A DNA stretch of 64,000 nt from Inonotus obliquus (taxonomy: Eukaryota; Basidiomycota; Agaricomycetes; Hymenochaetales; Hymenochaetaceae): assembly GCA_032164295.1 (NCBI GenBank), contig JAJHTX010000001.1:682001-746000 (forward strand). Direction: 5' to 3'. The position numbers were made by a program, and so were the translations under genes. Shown here piece after piece: positions 23,672-35,559 of the stretch. Every line of letters starts with the position of its first letter. Within the stretch, counting starts at the first letter, position 1. Below the pieces are notes generated by a model. It was not told the DNA's origin and made no database searches. It saw nothing but the letters and a program-made list of their open reading frames with translations.

Positions 23672-24688
23672 ATGAACGCTGTTCAAGCAATAAAGTGTAC
23701 GTCTCATCCGCCTCGGCTAAGCTTCCCGAGGGTCCTCACCGGCTTTTCTACAGGTGTTGTCGTAGGAGATGGTGCCGTCGGAAAGGTTCGTGCCATCGCT
23801 GAGTCGCCACACACTTGCAGTGTACGGTTTGCTCATGGGTATTGGAAATAGACGTGCTTGTTGATTTCATACACTACGAATGCCTTTCCGGTACGTAGAG
23901 CGATGCTGTTCGTCTGAGGGGGGTGACTAACGAAGCGCAACTCTTTATTAGGGAGAGTATATACCGACGGGTCCGTTGCCTATTGATGGACTCAAGGGCG
24001 ACATCGTGTACTGATTTTTTTCTGCTATCAGTCTTTGACAACTACTCTGCAAGCGTAATGATTGATGGCAAGACGATTTCTCTCGGTCTCTGGGATACGG
24101 CCGGGCAAGAAGACTACGACCGTCTTCGCCCGCTTTCGTATCCTCAGACCGATGTATTCCTCGTCTGCTTTTCTCTCGTTAGCCCGCCGAGTTATGAGAA
24201 CGTGAGAACGAAGGTGTGCAGATTCTTATCTCCTTAAATTTAGGAAGGCCGGGAAAGCTAATAGTCGCGTTGCCATCAGTGGTATCCGGAAATCTCACAT
24301 CACGCTCCGTCAACAGCTATTTTACTCGTTGGCACGAAGCTTGACCTCCGTGACGACGAGGCAACCAAGGAGAAGCTTCGTGAACGGTGCGTCATGTCGC
24401 ATTCTCACTAATACGGACTTACTGAGCCGACCGTGTGATATCAGGAAAATGGCTCCAATCACGTACCAGCAGGGTCTGCAAATGCAGAAGGACATTAGAG
24501 CAGTCAAGTATCTTGAATGCTCTGCGCTGACTCAGAAAAATCTGAAGACAGTCTTCGATGAGGCGATCCGCGCTGTCCGTAAGTGGCTACCTTTCGCACC
24601 TGCGGACTTAAGCTGACTTGCACGTCCAGTATACCCGCCTGCGAGGGAGAAGAAGTCAACGAAGAGGGGAGGGTGCATCATCGCATGA
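23672..24688 (+). CDS. rac1: Rho-family small GTPase Rac1
   Basis: Membrane-anchored GTP switch controlling polarised growth, actin and NADPH oxidase in fungi. Seven exons. The ATG at 23672 gives [20 protein letters not shown], with the P-loop split by introns. Then come [25 protein letters not shown] (effector loop), [20 protein letters not shown] (switch II), [20 protein letters not shown] with TKLDL, and [20 protein letters not shown]. The end is [10 protein letters not shown] at 24688, a polybasic stretch plus CaaX box. Trp in LGLWDTAG, where Cdc42 has Phe, and [10 protein letters not shown] identify Rac rather than Cdc42. Slightly unusual are the two extra residues near the N-terminus and Ala as the last CaaX residue, which favours farnesyl over the geranylgeranyl common in Rac. 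Confidence 0.93.
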
Positions 24689-25418
24689 GTTCCTGTTCAA
24701 GATATAGATGTGGTTATGGCGTCCGGCACGAACGCTCTGTGGAACTTTGCGGTCATCATCCCCTGTCCTCTCTTCTCATGATTGATCTTACCTGTCCTTC
24801 TCCTGTCCTCTGGCATTATCATCCTACATGATCTTTTTGTTTTATCAAGACGAAGGGCCTTGCGAGTCCGTATTCTCTCCGCGACAAATCCCTCATGCCC
24901 GACAAAGTGGTCGGCGATATCCGCTAATGTCCTCCTTTCAGGAAATCCTCCGCGCCATGGTTTGCCCAGGTGTCTTCCTATGGATGCGAAGTCATTACCT
25001 TGATTGACGACTGGTTCATGATTTTGCGCGCTTTTAGTTCATCGAATTGACCCATCCTGCATCGACCTTGATTGCTCAGGTGGTGGTAACATACACACTT
25101 TTATATTCATTTCTCTTTCTCTTTTGTCTCTACTGCGTCCCTTTTTTTTCTTACACGTTTCATTCGTTGATTTGTACGGAGAGGTCTGTCTCGCTATGAT
25201 CCCGCCGATGTAATTTGATTGGAAAAAATGATTACGACCTTCCATTCCATTTTTCGTTCTCCGTCTAAATTCGAGCGGATCTGTCCGGTAACCCAAGTTG
25301 GAAATGTCGATCTTGGTCGATCGTTTCTTTCACTTTAACCATGAGGCGGCCATAAATACAGTCTGAGCCACGCTTCTCATGCTCCTTTGTTCTTTGCTTG
25401 AAACCGCTACTACCTCGC
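24689..25418. other. Intergenic region, rac1 to dehydratase homologue
   Basis: About 730 bp, probably the rac1 3' flank and the promoter of the next gene, since both genes point the same way. I see no further gene or repeat. A T-rich tract lies around 25100-25160. Confidence 0.5.
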
Positions 25419-28124
25419 ATGTTTCTGCTAACCAATCACCCGAACATGGATGAAGTACGATATCCCAACTTTCGACAGGAGGTTATCCATTCGATCCAGG
25501 CATCTGAAAACCAACCAAACTGGATAACATCCTTGCAACATCGCGTCAAAGGAAAGAAGAAAGATGACCTAGTTGTCTTTGGTCCAGGGAAGCGAGGCTG
25601 TCCTTCCGACGTCTCATTCTACGAGAATCCCCTCAATCTCGATTTCGATGAGGGGTGCGTGACCTTTTCGATGTTATGGGTTGAGAGAGACCATCACAAT
25701 GCATGATGTTGACGTTATAGATAGGATTGAGGATGAAAGCGTCTTGAGCCACTGGAACAGACTCGTCCTTCGGAAAGTGAAATATCCTTCGTCGTGCATC
25801 GCCGCCGATGTTACCGGTAATGGATTTAACGATCGTACGCTACCCCGGTGCTCTTGTTCCGTTTAGGTGGCTCATTTGGTTGCCAGTTATACTAACTTGC
25901 GAGTATGGAGAGTCTCCGGAAGCCATCGATCCTTACGGGGGTCGCGTATGCTGGCTCGAGAACTTCGGTACAAACGAAGGCGATTGGTCATGTCACGAGA
26001 TCGGACGGTTCCCGGGCGTTAATTGCATCAAAGGTCGGGAGCTCTTGCATCGTTTAGTGGTTAGTCGCCTCCTTTCTCTAATCAGCCCCTTATTCTAGTT
26101 GGTCACTTCACTACTACCTACTCCCTCCAATTCGTGGCCGTCGTAAAGTCCTCGCGGACCGAAGTCTTCTCGCCTTTGGTGATCTTTACGCGCCCGCCTG
26201 ATGTATACAAAGCGAAGTACTGGCTTGTAGCTACGGCACTGGAGAACGTCTTCTCGTACATACAGGATTGCCTGGTCATTCCTGGTTCTGGAGGAGCTTT
26301 AGACTCGGCTCTCATCTCTAGCAGAGAAGGCCTTTCGACCGTGTGGTATCACGGGCGAACCTGGCAACGTAAACCTCTGAACTGTACTGGTCTTTTGTCG
26401 GGATACCTTCCTGGAAAGTTATGCGCAGGTAGGATCGGGCGCGATCCTGTTGCATTCATCGTATCGACGGAGGTGAACAGTTCAAGTAGTTTGCTCTAAT
26501 TTCACTTAGCTGATATCCATATTTTTTTCCAGGCCAACGGTTCGGGAAAGGTATCGTTATTCAGTAAGAGTACTCGTACCGGACAGCGTTGCGAGTTCCG
26601 TGACTTCTCCTGGAGCCACTCAATTATAGAAGACTTCTCGGGTGAATGCGAGGCGTCAATTCTAGATATTCTTTGCGAAGACCTCGATGGAGATGGGGTG
26701 GACGAGATAGTTGTTTCAGTTTCGGCCAGAGGTCTATTCGTTTCCGCCATTCTCTGATAGCATTCCATCTGACTATTCCACCAGATCCGAATGCCGGGGT
26801 ATATTGCTTCGATTTTCAGCAAGACAAAGGCACATTCACGAAGTACAAATTGTTCGATGAATTCGCTACGAAATTGACATCCGGGAATTTTGTACTGAGA
26901 AACAGGCTGGTAAGTGTCATCGAAGTTTTCTTAAACCTGCTATGCACCGAAAACTAGGACCTCGCCATGATCACGAGCTCCAATCCAAGCAAAGCGCTGG
27001 TGCTCTACCATTCGTATGTGTCAACACAGATCAAGCCCTCCATCGAGGGCTCAGAACTTATCTTATCTGTGCCTCAATTACCAAGTTCAACTTGCGAGAT
27101 CGATGTAATGGATATTGCGGGGTACACTATTTCTCTTATTATTCTCCCACCTAACGCTTCGTATGACATGTCAGTGGACGGAAGTGAGGCCATCAAGGTC
27201 TTGTACGGCTTAATCGGTTGGGTTGATTCCCAATCCGAGGTCATCGAACGTACACGCGTCACCTGTAACCCTGGCTGTGTGGCGCCGTTACTCGTGGATT
27301 CTCCCGAGGGACGCGTCCGTAGCGGGAATGATGGGGCCGTGCTCGTTCGCATGAGGTCGTCTCACATGACCGATGCTGTTACCTTGAAAGCATCAAACAT
27401 CCTGCCTTCTTATTTTCCTTGCGATGTCCGTGATTATGAATTTGCGTGGCGTTCTGTGGGGCAAAGTGAAGTCGGTACGAGGAGCGATGACGTCTCGTCT
27501 TTGGCGTCCGGTAACTGTACGAGCTTTTTTCATCCGTTCGACGTTCCTCAACTACATGACATATGTATAGTGTATCACCTTCGAGGATTCCACGTCCGTC
27601 TCCGTAACGATAACTCGATGAAAACGGGTGCGACGGAAGACGCAGTCATCTCTTACGTCCATTTCTGGGCCGTCAGACCCGGGACCTCGACAACTTTCAC
27701 CAGAGACGTGTTCATACCCTCCACATCAGACGATGCAAGCGTTCAATATCAAACTACAGGTACCATCCGCGCCTGTTTGTCTAACCCAACAGGCGAGGGT
27801 GGGCTCTCCTACTGCGATGATCCACTCGACTGGGGTACCACCCCACCAAATTCCCATCAAACCTCGCGAGCTCGGCAACTTATTATGCCAGTCTTGCACG
27901 AGCACGGACCATTTTGGCGCGTATCGAAGGAAGCGGGGACAACAGGAACGGAAGAAGAGAATGGACTGGTGGCGGAGTATCCATGGCATTCGTGGACCAC
28001 AGGACGTACAAATCTAAAGCAGAAGGGAAGGACGCGATGGAATGTCTGGGTAGCTTTTGATTTCCCGGCCTTTGAATTGGAGCACTCATCAGAACGCGAA
28101 GAGAGTGGCTGCGTTGTTTGCTAA
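25419..28124 (+). CDS. Aldos-2-ulose dehydratase (AUDH) homologue, shortened
   Basis: In Phanerochaete, AUDH converts glucosone and 1,5-anhydrofructose to cortalcerone/microthecin-type antibiotics. It has a seven-bladed propeller, two cupin folds and a C-terminal lectin-like domain. Here the ATG at 25419 (or 25446) leads to propeller segments: DVTGNGFND (about 25810), DPYGGRVCWLENFG (about 25930), VGHFTTTYSLQFVAVV (about 26098), LISSREGLSTVWYHGRTWQR (about 26310) and the Ca-loop-like DLDGDGVDEIVVSVS (about 26680). The cupin part starts about 27070 and has ILPSYFPCDVRDYEFAW, FHVRLRNDN, VHFWAVRPGTSTTF, NPTGEGGLSYCDDP, MPVLHEHGPFW and AEYPWHSW. It stops at 28124 soon after VWVAFDFPAFELE, so the lectin-like tail is absent. 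The histidine motif expected after STTF is replaced (27695-27765). Last residues are CVVC. The family call is from recognised motifs; activity is uncertain. Confidence 0.8.
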
Positions 28125-29369
28125 ACTGCTATCTGACCTTCGATTTCTAATGATCCATCTTTACCCATCTTACATACATTTCATTTTGAATCTGCTAACA
28201 GTTATAGGATCAGGAAGGAAAGCTATTACGAATGTAACATTAGAATTGTATAGATGATAACACAGATAGGTTCATGGTCATGAATCTTCCTCTAAAGAAA
28301 CCTTCTCTGCGAGGCGTCAATAGTATGGTGATGAGAAACACTACTCATTTGCGGAACCATCAGGAACTATAAAGCAAGAACACATACTGCTCTATGATGA
28401 AACCCTGGCCACAATCAAAGTCCTTGATCGGAACGAACCCTCGCTTTAGTAGAGGAGCAATTGAACGAACTCTTGATTCATTCTCGACATCTCCAGTACC
28501 GAATATCGCTTCAGTGGTTTTGAATATTATATTCTAACCATTTGTCTTTTATAACTATCGGTCTTAAGGCCAAGTGTCTGGTGCCTCAAACAAAAGATCA
28601 AAATCTCGTCATAGGAACGGACGATTCCGTAGTGGAATCACCGTAAATGGCAAATTCGAAGCTTTGCTTATCAATGCTCCAGATACTGGTGTCGCTGACT
28701 AAGCGATTTAAAGCTGGCAATTGACCTTCACTCAGACGTGTTTCACGAATACATGCGACTGCTTGCCCATCCGGTAACTACACACAACTAAGGAAAGTAT
28801 GGCGGTGTATAGTACGCATTTTCTCACTGAACGTGTATCATAACTCAATGTGCTGGCATCCGTTTGGTAACTCGCCCGTCGTTTCCTTTCGAATGAACAG
28901 CAAAATGTTGTTAAGTCCGTTGATCTCGCCAAACGATTCGACAATCTCAATCATCATCAGGTTTCAACCTTTCTAGAGAGGCGAAAGTTATAATGCCGAA
29001 TTTGCTTCGTGTAGCAGATTCTAAGTGCTAAAGAATGAGAGGAACGGGGCTGCAAAGTCCCACATCAAGACCTTCCTTTCACAAGGCCGTCTGGTTGGTC
29101 AATGCTTAACATATATAGATACTTATCAAAGATTCCTCACCTTCCATACTACCTTACTGTGGGAGAAGTAACGGGGTTCGACCGGGTATCGAGTTCAATC
29201 TTAGTCTTCAACTTGCTTCCTTGCCTTCTATTTCCGATGTTTGCTGTAGTAAGGTACCCGAAGAAAAGGGAATCCTTTATCAACAGGAGATACCAGAAGA
29301 CCATTATAGTGGACAAGGCACCGCCTGCCCAGGACTTCAGTCGCTCGACCCACCTCATCCAGGACGAAC
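28125..29369. other. Intergenic region without supported gene
   Basis: About 1.25 kb between the dehydratase homologue and the first DUF6533 gene of the cluster. Open stretches are short, lack splice-compatible partners and match nothing I know. I found no repeat. Confidence 0.5.
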
Positions 29370-31010
29370 ATGGCTAGCTTCGGTGAACAGATTCTCGCGC
29401 TTATCAAGGCTTTAGATGGTCTCAGGCTTTCTAGTGTAAGTCTTCCACTCCATGTATAGTGATTCTGCACTGACTTTATCTACGGCAGTACGTCGATAGC
29501 GAGTAAACCGACTTGTATTCCATTGAACAGTGCTCTAAACTCTTTTTCACGAAGCTGCATGCATCGCCCTATTAGTGAGTATCAAACGAAGTGACTATGA
29601 AACCGTCTAATACTGGATCAGGTTTATGACTATTCTCTCACGTTCGAGGAGGAACGCACATTAATGTGGCCCAAGAATTGGTCGCTCGCGAAGGTATTAT
29701 TCTTTATGATTCGGTACCTTCCTTTGGCGGACTTGATGATTACTGCCTCCCGTGAGTTCTACCTCATAATACTTAGCACTCTGGTACTCGCAACATCTGC
29801 TAAAGGTTCAAATGCTTTAGATCACTTCAGACATAACATGACCCCTGATTCATGTTGGCTCGCGTACCAGAGTGCCGGATGTAAGTGATGATACTCGGAT
29901 TTGTACCATGTATAATACATTGGAGAAGCTCACACCTTTCAGGGCTCATTAACATGGGGATAATGACCGGAGAAGGTATACATCCATCTTATCGTTTATC
30001 ACCATCCTCGCTGATACCATTAACAGTTGTTCTGTTGCTCAGAACATGGGCAATATGGGGACGTAGTCGACCGATTGGTATCCTGCTCTTTCTATGGTTC
30101 TCCCTAAATATGATTGCCGACCTTGTTGTGATGGGACTCTTCATGACATCTATCGGATGTACGTCTTACTCTGGTTCATCCATGTTGTGTCAGCTAATGA
30201 TCCTTATTTTTTCACTAGTCTCGGCATTACCTGTTGGACTCCCGGGCTGTCTCGTCACTTCGGGAAATACTCTCATCATGGGTGTTTGGATTATCTTGAT
30301 GACGTTCGAAGCGGGTAAGTTACTAGTCATATGCCATATTCATACAATTAATTTACATATATCACCCTCGCAGGCATCATGCTCCTAATGATACTGAAGG
30401 GCGTACAGCTTTGTAAGTATCTTGGAGCGGTCTCGTCGTCTATAAGAGTGTCTGACGTTATTTCGCAGATAGAGAACTGGGAAGTTCTGCCTTGTTTCTG
30501 GCCGTATTCAGAGATGGTAAGCAACGATGGGTGCATTAGATGAAGTGATCTTGTTCGCTTATGGAAATGCTGATACAGGAGCGATCTTTTACGCATATAT
30601 CTTCGGTAAGCTGCTTTCTAATTCGGTCGATATTAAGTTTGATATGTTCTTTAGCTTTATCTGTCGGCAACGTGATCGTGGTGTCGAGACTTTCTGTGGG
30701 TGCTTTAAGTTCTCATTGAAGACCAATAACGAGGCTAACCAATACAGCGCGACCTATCCACAATGCTTGCGAGGTTCGTCGTATTCCCTCTGGACCAGAG
30801 GTTCCCACCTTGATACAGATCTTTCATAGCATTGAACGCGTCTCACATGCCATCTTGACACAGCGTTTGCTCTTCACCCTCGGTCGGACAGCTTCCACAA
30901 TTAGCACTGGAGAAACGATAAAGTTAGAATCCATGCAGTTCAATGACGGCGTAATGCCCGTCGGCACCGTTGACACTGCGGCTGGAAACAGCAATGCTTT
31001 CTCTCCTTAA
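29370..31010 (+). CDS. DUF6533 seven-helix-type membrane protein, copy 1
   Basis: Intron-rich membrane protein gene of unknown function. The ATG at 29370 gives MASFGEQILALIKALDGLRL. Next come the DUF6533 core YDYSLTFEEERTLMWPKNWS and VLFFMIRYLPLADLMITAS (29622-29750), NMTPDSCWLAYQSAG (about 29835), then VVLLLRTWAIWGRSRP followed by a helix LWFSLNMIADLVVMGLFMTS (about 30025-30160). A further helix is NTLIMGVWIILMTFEAG, then LLMILKGVQL and FLAVFRDGAIFYAYIF. It ends SIERVSHAILTQRLLFTLGR followed by an acidic tail closing at 31010. The C-terminus and core are very close to copy 3 (33902-35559). The fold resembles a seven-helix receptor, but no ligand or partner can be inferred. Confidence 0.8.
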
Positions 31011-31240
31011 AGTAGCCAATGTTGAGCCGTTTATCAAATGATTGTAACCAGAGGTCATGCAATGAGATAACTTTTCAAAAACATACTGTATGAGACTACA
31101 TAGACAATGGAAATCACGGAAAATAACCAAGTCTGCTTATAACGTATTAACACCAGATACTACGCTCCTATGGGCCTCTGCCTTCGTGCAATGAAAAACC
31201 TCTGGTAATTAAAAACTACAATAACCATCGAGCAGAGACA

Positions 31241-32822
31241 TTATTCTCGCGAATTCAAACTGTTCTCCGTGTCAGCGGTTCCAATTGCACCGAGTCGATC
31301 ATTGATCCTGAACGTCTCCAGTCTTTCATCTTCATCGGGTTCCGGATTATTTGCAGCTTTGCGCAGATTTAGGAGTAAACGTTCTGTTAAGATAGCGTGG
31401 GCGACCCGCTCGACGCTTAAAAGTTCGAGTTAGCCAAAAGTATTAGCGATGGCTAGTGTCGAAAACTGACCCCACGAACAGCGCCGACGACTCACGCTGT
31501 TTCGGAGTAAATGTGAAACGAGCGTTGAGTATGGAATCGGGAAGATGATGTACTCACAGGCAGAATGGTAATCGAGATTACATTCGCAACAGACAATACT
31601 AAGACGGCTGAGGGACGTGGGACGGGACAGTAAGATGCCAATACTCACTAAAGATAATGATACAAAAAACCGTTCCTGTACGGTACATCAGCACGTCAAA
31701 AAGAAACAAATCCTGACATAGACGCACCGTTTCTGAACAGAGCATTATACAGAGCAGAGCCTGCGAGGTCTCCATCTGCGTAGATTTAGAAAGCGAGCAA
31801 AGATGATGTATTTTATAGACATACATAACTGGAACCCCTTTATTGACAATAGCACCACAATTCCTATGAAGGAGGGCGGGTCACTTGGAGTTCCCCCCGA
31901 TTTATATAACGAGACACTCACCGGCCTCATAAACCATCAATACAACCCAGACAAATCTGATAGGGATGTCCGTTGAAAGAAACAGGCACGACCCACTTTG
32001 CGAAGCAACTGCAAACAAAAGGATATTACCTACAAGTCACAGGAGAACAGGAGACGAACTTACATTTTGTACCCTTCAGGGAAAATTCTGTTACTATACA
32101 CGCAGCAGATAGATGAAGGATTGCCCAGGCGCCGAGGATGGCAATGATAGACCGGCTGCGTCCCCATACTGCCCATGTTCTAATCAAGAGGATAACTTGG
32201 AAAATAATGAGATGAGGCCAGAGGATACTGTCGTCACTAGAATGCATACCTTCGGCTGTCAAGAACCCCACGATATAGAGCCCTAGAATTGCATTATACC
32301 ATCACGCATGGATAAGGCAAATTCCAGAGGGACTCACAGACCGTGGCTGTAATGGCAGATGAGCATGCCTCGGCAGACGCGACCTTTAGCAATGGAACTA
32401 CGGTGATGTGTAAGTTATAATCGAGTCTTGGTCTAGTGTGCCTCACGGAAAATAGGGATAGATAAATCAATGAAAGGGAGATATCGAGTAACGAGGAATA
32501 GGGCTTTCGTAAATGTCCATGGCGCCATCCATATCAGTTTACGCTCGTCCTCGAAAGTTAACAGGTAGTCATAAACCTGAGGACAGCATTAAGACTCTCG
32601 TAACAGCATCACAATCGTCTGAGACTTACTAGAACTGTGAAACTCGCAGCTGAGAGTCGCGATATCCTTATTAGAATGGCCGCTGGAGTTTGTGGTTTGC
32701 TTACTGAACAGATACTGCCATGAAAAGTGAGAAAAATGAGTCTTCACAGGACTAAGTAGACGCACTGATGAACAGAGAAGCAATTCCAAAGCGGATAGAA
32801 CTTCCTTAGAGAAACCAGCCAT
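31241..32822 (-). CDS. DUF6533 seven-helix-type membrane protein, copy 2
   Basis: The minus-strand start at 32822 gives MAGFSKEVLSALELLLCSSV. The core VYDYLLTFEDERKLIWMAPW then ALFLVTRYLPFIDLS lies at about 32575-32470. It is followed by GFLTAEG (about 32265), VILLIRTWAVWGRSRSIIAI (about 32195) and a helix ending TEFSLKGTKC. The last exon reads SVERVAHAILTERLLLNLRK and an acidic tail, stopping at 31241. It is more diverged from copies 1 and 3 than they are from each other. It converges with copy 1, leaving 230 bp between stops. Confidence 0.75.
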
Positions 32823-33901
32823 TCCAGAATCAGAGGAAAAGAGGAATTGTCCCGCTGAAGTGACGGAGCCAGTTCAATCCATAGCATCTTATATTTTCTG
32901 TAAAATCCTTTTCCTAGTGCCCGACACAGACATGCCTTTGTCTCAGCACGCACGAAATCATATTTCCTCATTGGTGTTGGGCGGTGCGTATTCCTGGCAG
33001 TTCGAATGGACGGAAGTATGGTAGACATAGGAGTAAACTTGATAGCCATCGGCAATCGTACCTCTCCGAAACGAGCTGGACCCGACCGTCGACGTTTTCT
33101 TGTGTTTGTACAGGGCGGGCTATCCATCCGCTGCAAACATCAAATGGATAAGAAGCATTGCTGGACGTACATTGGTGTCGTGCAAAGGAGAAGTTCCCAT
33201 CAGCATTGCCTCTCCTCGGCTTGACATTTCCGCAATGTGCACAGTTCCGAAACGGAGATAGTTGCAGCATCCCGCCAAGTTTGATCGGGCTCATTCATGC
33301 AAAGTCGATAGACTATAAGGCAGAACACTATCGTGAGCACGAGGCAGTTGACCCGAGTAACGTTTGTAGGGTACAGCGTCGCCCCTAAACTCGCCTGCGC
33401 CGGAGAACATTGACATCAAAAGGCAAAGATACATACAAGAAACCACGTAGAAAGAGCTGACCATATACTGTGTTCTTGTTCATTAACCATAGTCTATTCA
33501 GTCCGCAACCTGGGGGGACCCTACTCTTCTTAAAAAACTTTAGAGAGCGCTCAGAAAGGATACCGTTGATATTCAGCCACCAAGCTCACGATAGGATAGG
33601 AGACGGTTTGAGAAAGATACAGGTGTGGTGGGAACGACGGAAGCAATTGCGCGATTTGACCACTCGCTTACGTAAACTCCAAGAACCGCGGTCCTTCACC
33701 CAGACCGTGATAAATATCACTTAGTCTCTTTTACTCCGCTAGTCCTTCCCTGGCGCAGTACAAGCAACTGTAAAAACGGAACTTCGTACTGAATTGTGCA
33801 TTCGAAATAGTCCAACAACACAAATTTTACGGAATCAGTCCATTTAACAGCATGAGAAGTAAGATCGAGGTAGAGCTACATAGTGGTTTCATATCTACCA
33901 A
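32823..33901. other. Spacer between DUF6533 copies 2 and 3
   Basis: About 1.08 kb between two co-oriented genes. It should hold the 3' flank of copy 3 and the promoter of copy 2. Open stretches on both strands (for example 33006-33224 plus, 32744-33136 minus) show no recognisable domain and no partner exons. Confidence 0.45.
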
Positions 33902-35559
33902 CTACTTGAAGGTGAGGGTCGATAAAGTTGTACTGGCCCCGGCTTCGGTGTCAATAGTTCCAACAAGTCTCGGACCATCATTGAACTTCATTGACTCCAA
34001 TTTCTCAGAGTCGTCATGTTCAGACTCTGATGCTGTCCGCCCGAGGGTGAAGAGCAAGCGCTGCGTTAAAATAGCATGCAGGACACGTTCAATGCTGCGG
34101 AAAGTATCGGATTTAGTGAGATGACTTCGTTCAAGAGAAACGAAGGCTAACCTCGCAAGCATTGTCGATAGGTCGCGCTATTCCGTTCAAGTTCGGGTTA
34201 GTTAGTCTTGCCTGGTCCTCAGTTAGAACCTGAAACACCCACGGAAAGTCTCGACACCACGATAACGTTTCCTACAGATAAAGCTGAAAAGAATCAACAT
34301 GGGGTAGATTACATAAAGACACATATAAAGCTTACTGAAGATGTATGCGTAGAAGATCGCTCCTGTAACAGGATTTCAGATACATATGAGATCGCTTGAT
34401 ATCGCACGTTATGGCTTACCATCTCTAAACACGGCCAGAAACAAGGCGGAACGTCCTAGTTCGCGATCTGCAGGTCGGGTTAGACAAATGGGGACACCGA
34501 GGCAATTCTCCAAGACACCTACAGAGTTGAATACCTTTGAACACCATCAAGAGTATGATACCTAAGATTCTTGTATCAGGAAATGGTTTCAATGCATCTC
34601 CAACGTTAATTACCTGCTTCATATATCATCAATATGATCCAGACACCCATGACGAGGGAATTTCCTGAAGTTACAAGACAACCGGAGAGGCCTTCGGGCA
34701 ATTCTGTGACTGAGGACGACAGACGAGTATTAAGCAAAATGAAGTGTGAGCTGGGGTAGAATAGACCTCACATCCAATGGACGTCATGAAGAGTCCCATC
34801 ACGATGAAATTGGCAATAAGATTGAGAGAGGCCCATACAATGAGCACGATGGCAATTTGTCGACTACGCCCCCATATTGCCCAGGTTCTCATTAGCAGAA
34901 TAACTATGAACAATTCTCGGTTAGATAGCGACCCGATGACAAGACAAAGACGTACATTCTGCAGTCAGAATTCCTATGTCAATGAGCCCTGAAATGTATA
35001 ATCTTAATTCATACAATCGTACAAGACAAATTCATCACTTACAGCCGGCGCTCTGGTACGCGAGCCAACACGCGGCAGGTGTCATTCCGTGTCTAAAATG
35101 GTCTGAGTGTCTGATGCGTTAGCAAGCGTTGTAGACATGGGAAGAAGATGCGCATGGGTTACACTCACGGGAGGCAGTAATCGTCAAATCCACAAAGGGG
35201 AGGTATCGGGTCATGAGAAATAGGACCTTCGTGGGCGACCATGATTTAGGCCACATGAGCGTGCGTTCGTCTTCGAACGTGAGTAAATAATCGTAAACCT
35301 GAATCCCACGTAGTGTTAGTCCGCGACACACACTTGTGTCTATCTCACTCACTAATAGCGCCATGCTTGCGGCTTCGTGGGAGAGACTTCAGCCCGGGAC
35401 TCGACGAAACAATAATTCAATTTGCTCACTATCCACATACTGTCATCAAGAAGTTAATACAGGCGCGACCTCTGCCAGAAGTGAAAGACATACGCTGGAG
35501 AGACGAAGGCCTTCCAACGCATTGATAACTGCGTTAATCACTTCGCCGAAACTGACCAT
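33902..35559 (-). CDS. DUF6533 seven-helix-type membrane protein, copy 3
   Basis: The start at 35559 gives MVSFGEVINAVINALEGLRL. The core VYDYLLTFEDERTLMWPKSW then VLFLMTRYLPFVDLTITAS lies at about 35300-35170. It is followed by GMTPAACWLAYQSAG (about 35090), VILLMRTWAIWGRSRQIAIV and a helix ending VMGLFMTSIGC (about 34905-34770), ELPEGLSGCLVTSGNSLVMG, and a LGIILLMVFKGIQL helix (about 34570). The C-terminal exon reads SIERVLHAILTQRLLFTLGR then ESEHDDSEKLES, ending at 33902. It is the closest paralogue of copy 1 and lies in opposite orientation to it. Confidence 0.8.

Noticed and set aside
29160..29200. ggttcga-like sequence resembling a tRNA T-loop
   Set aside because: There is no matching acceptor stem, D-arm or anticodon arm around it.
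33006..33388. Plus-strand open frames between DUF6533 copies 2 and 3
   Set aside because: They show no domain, no consistent splice pattern and low likelihood as protein. They probably arise from the non-coding spacer.
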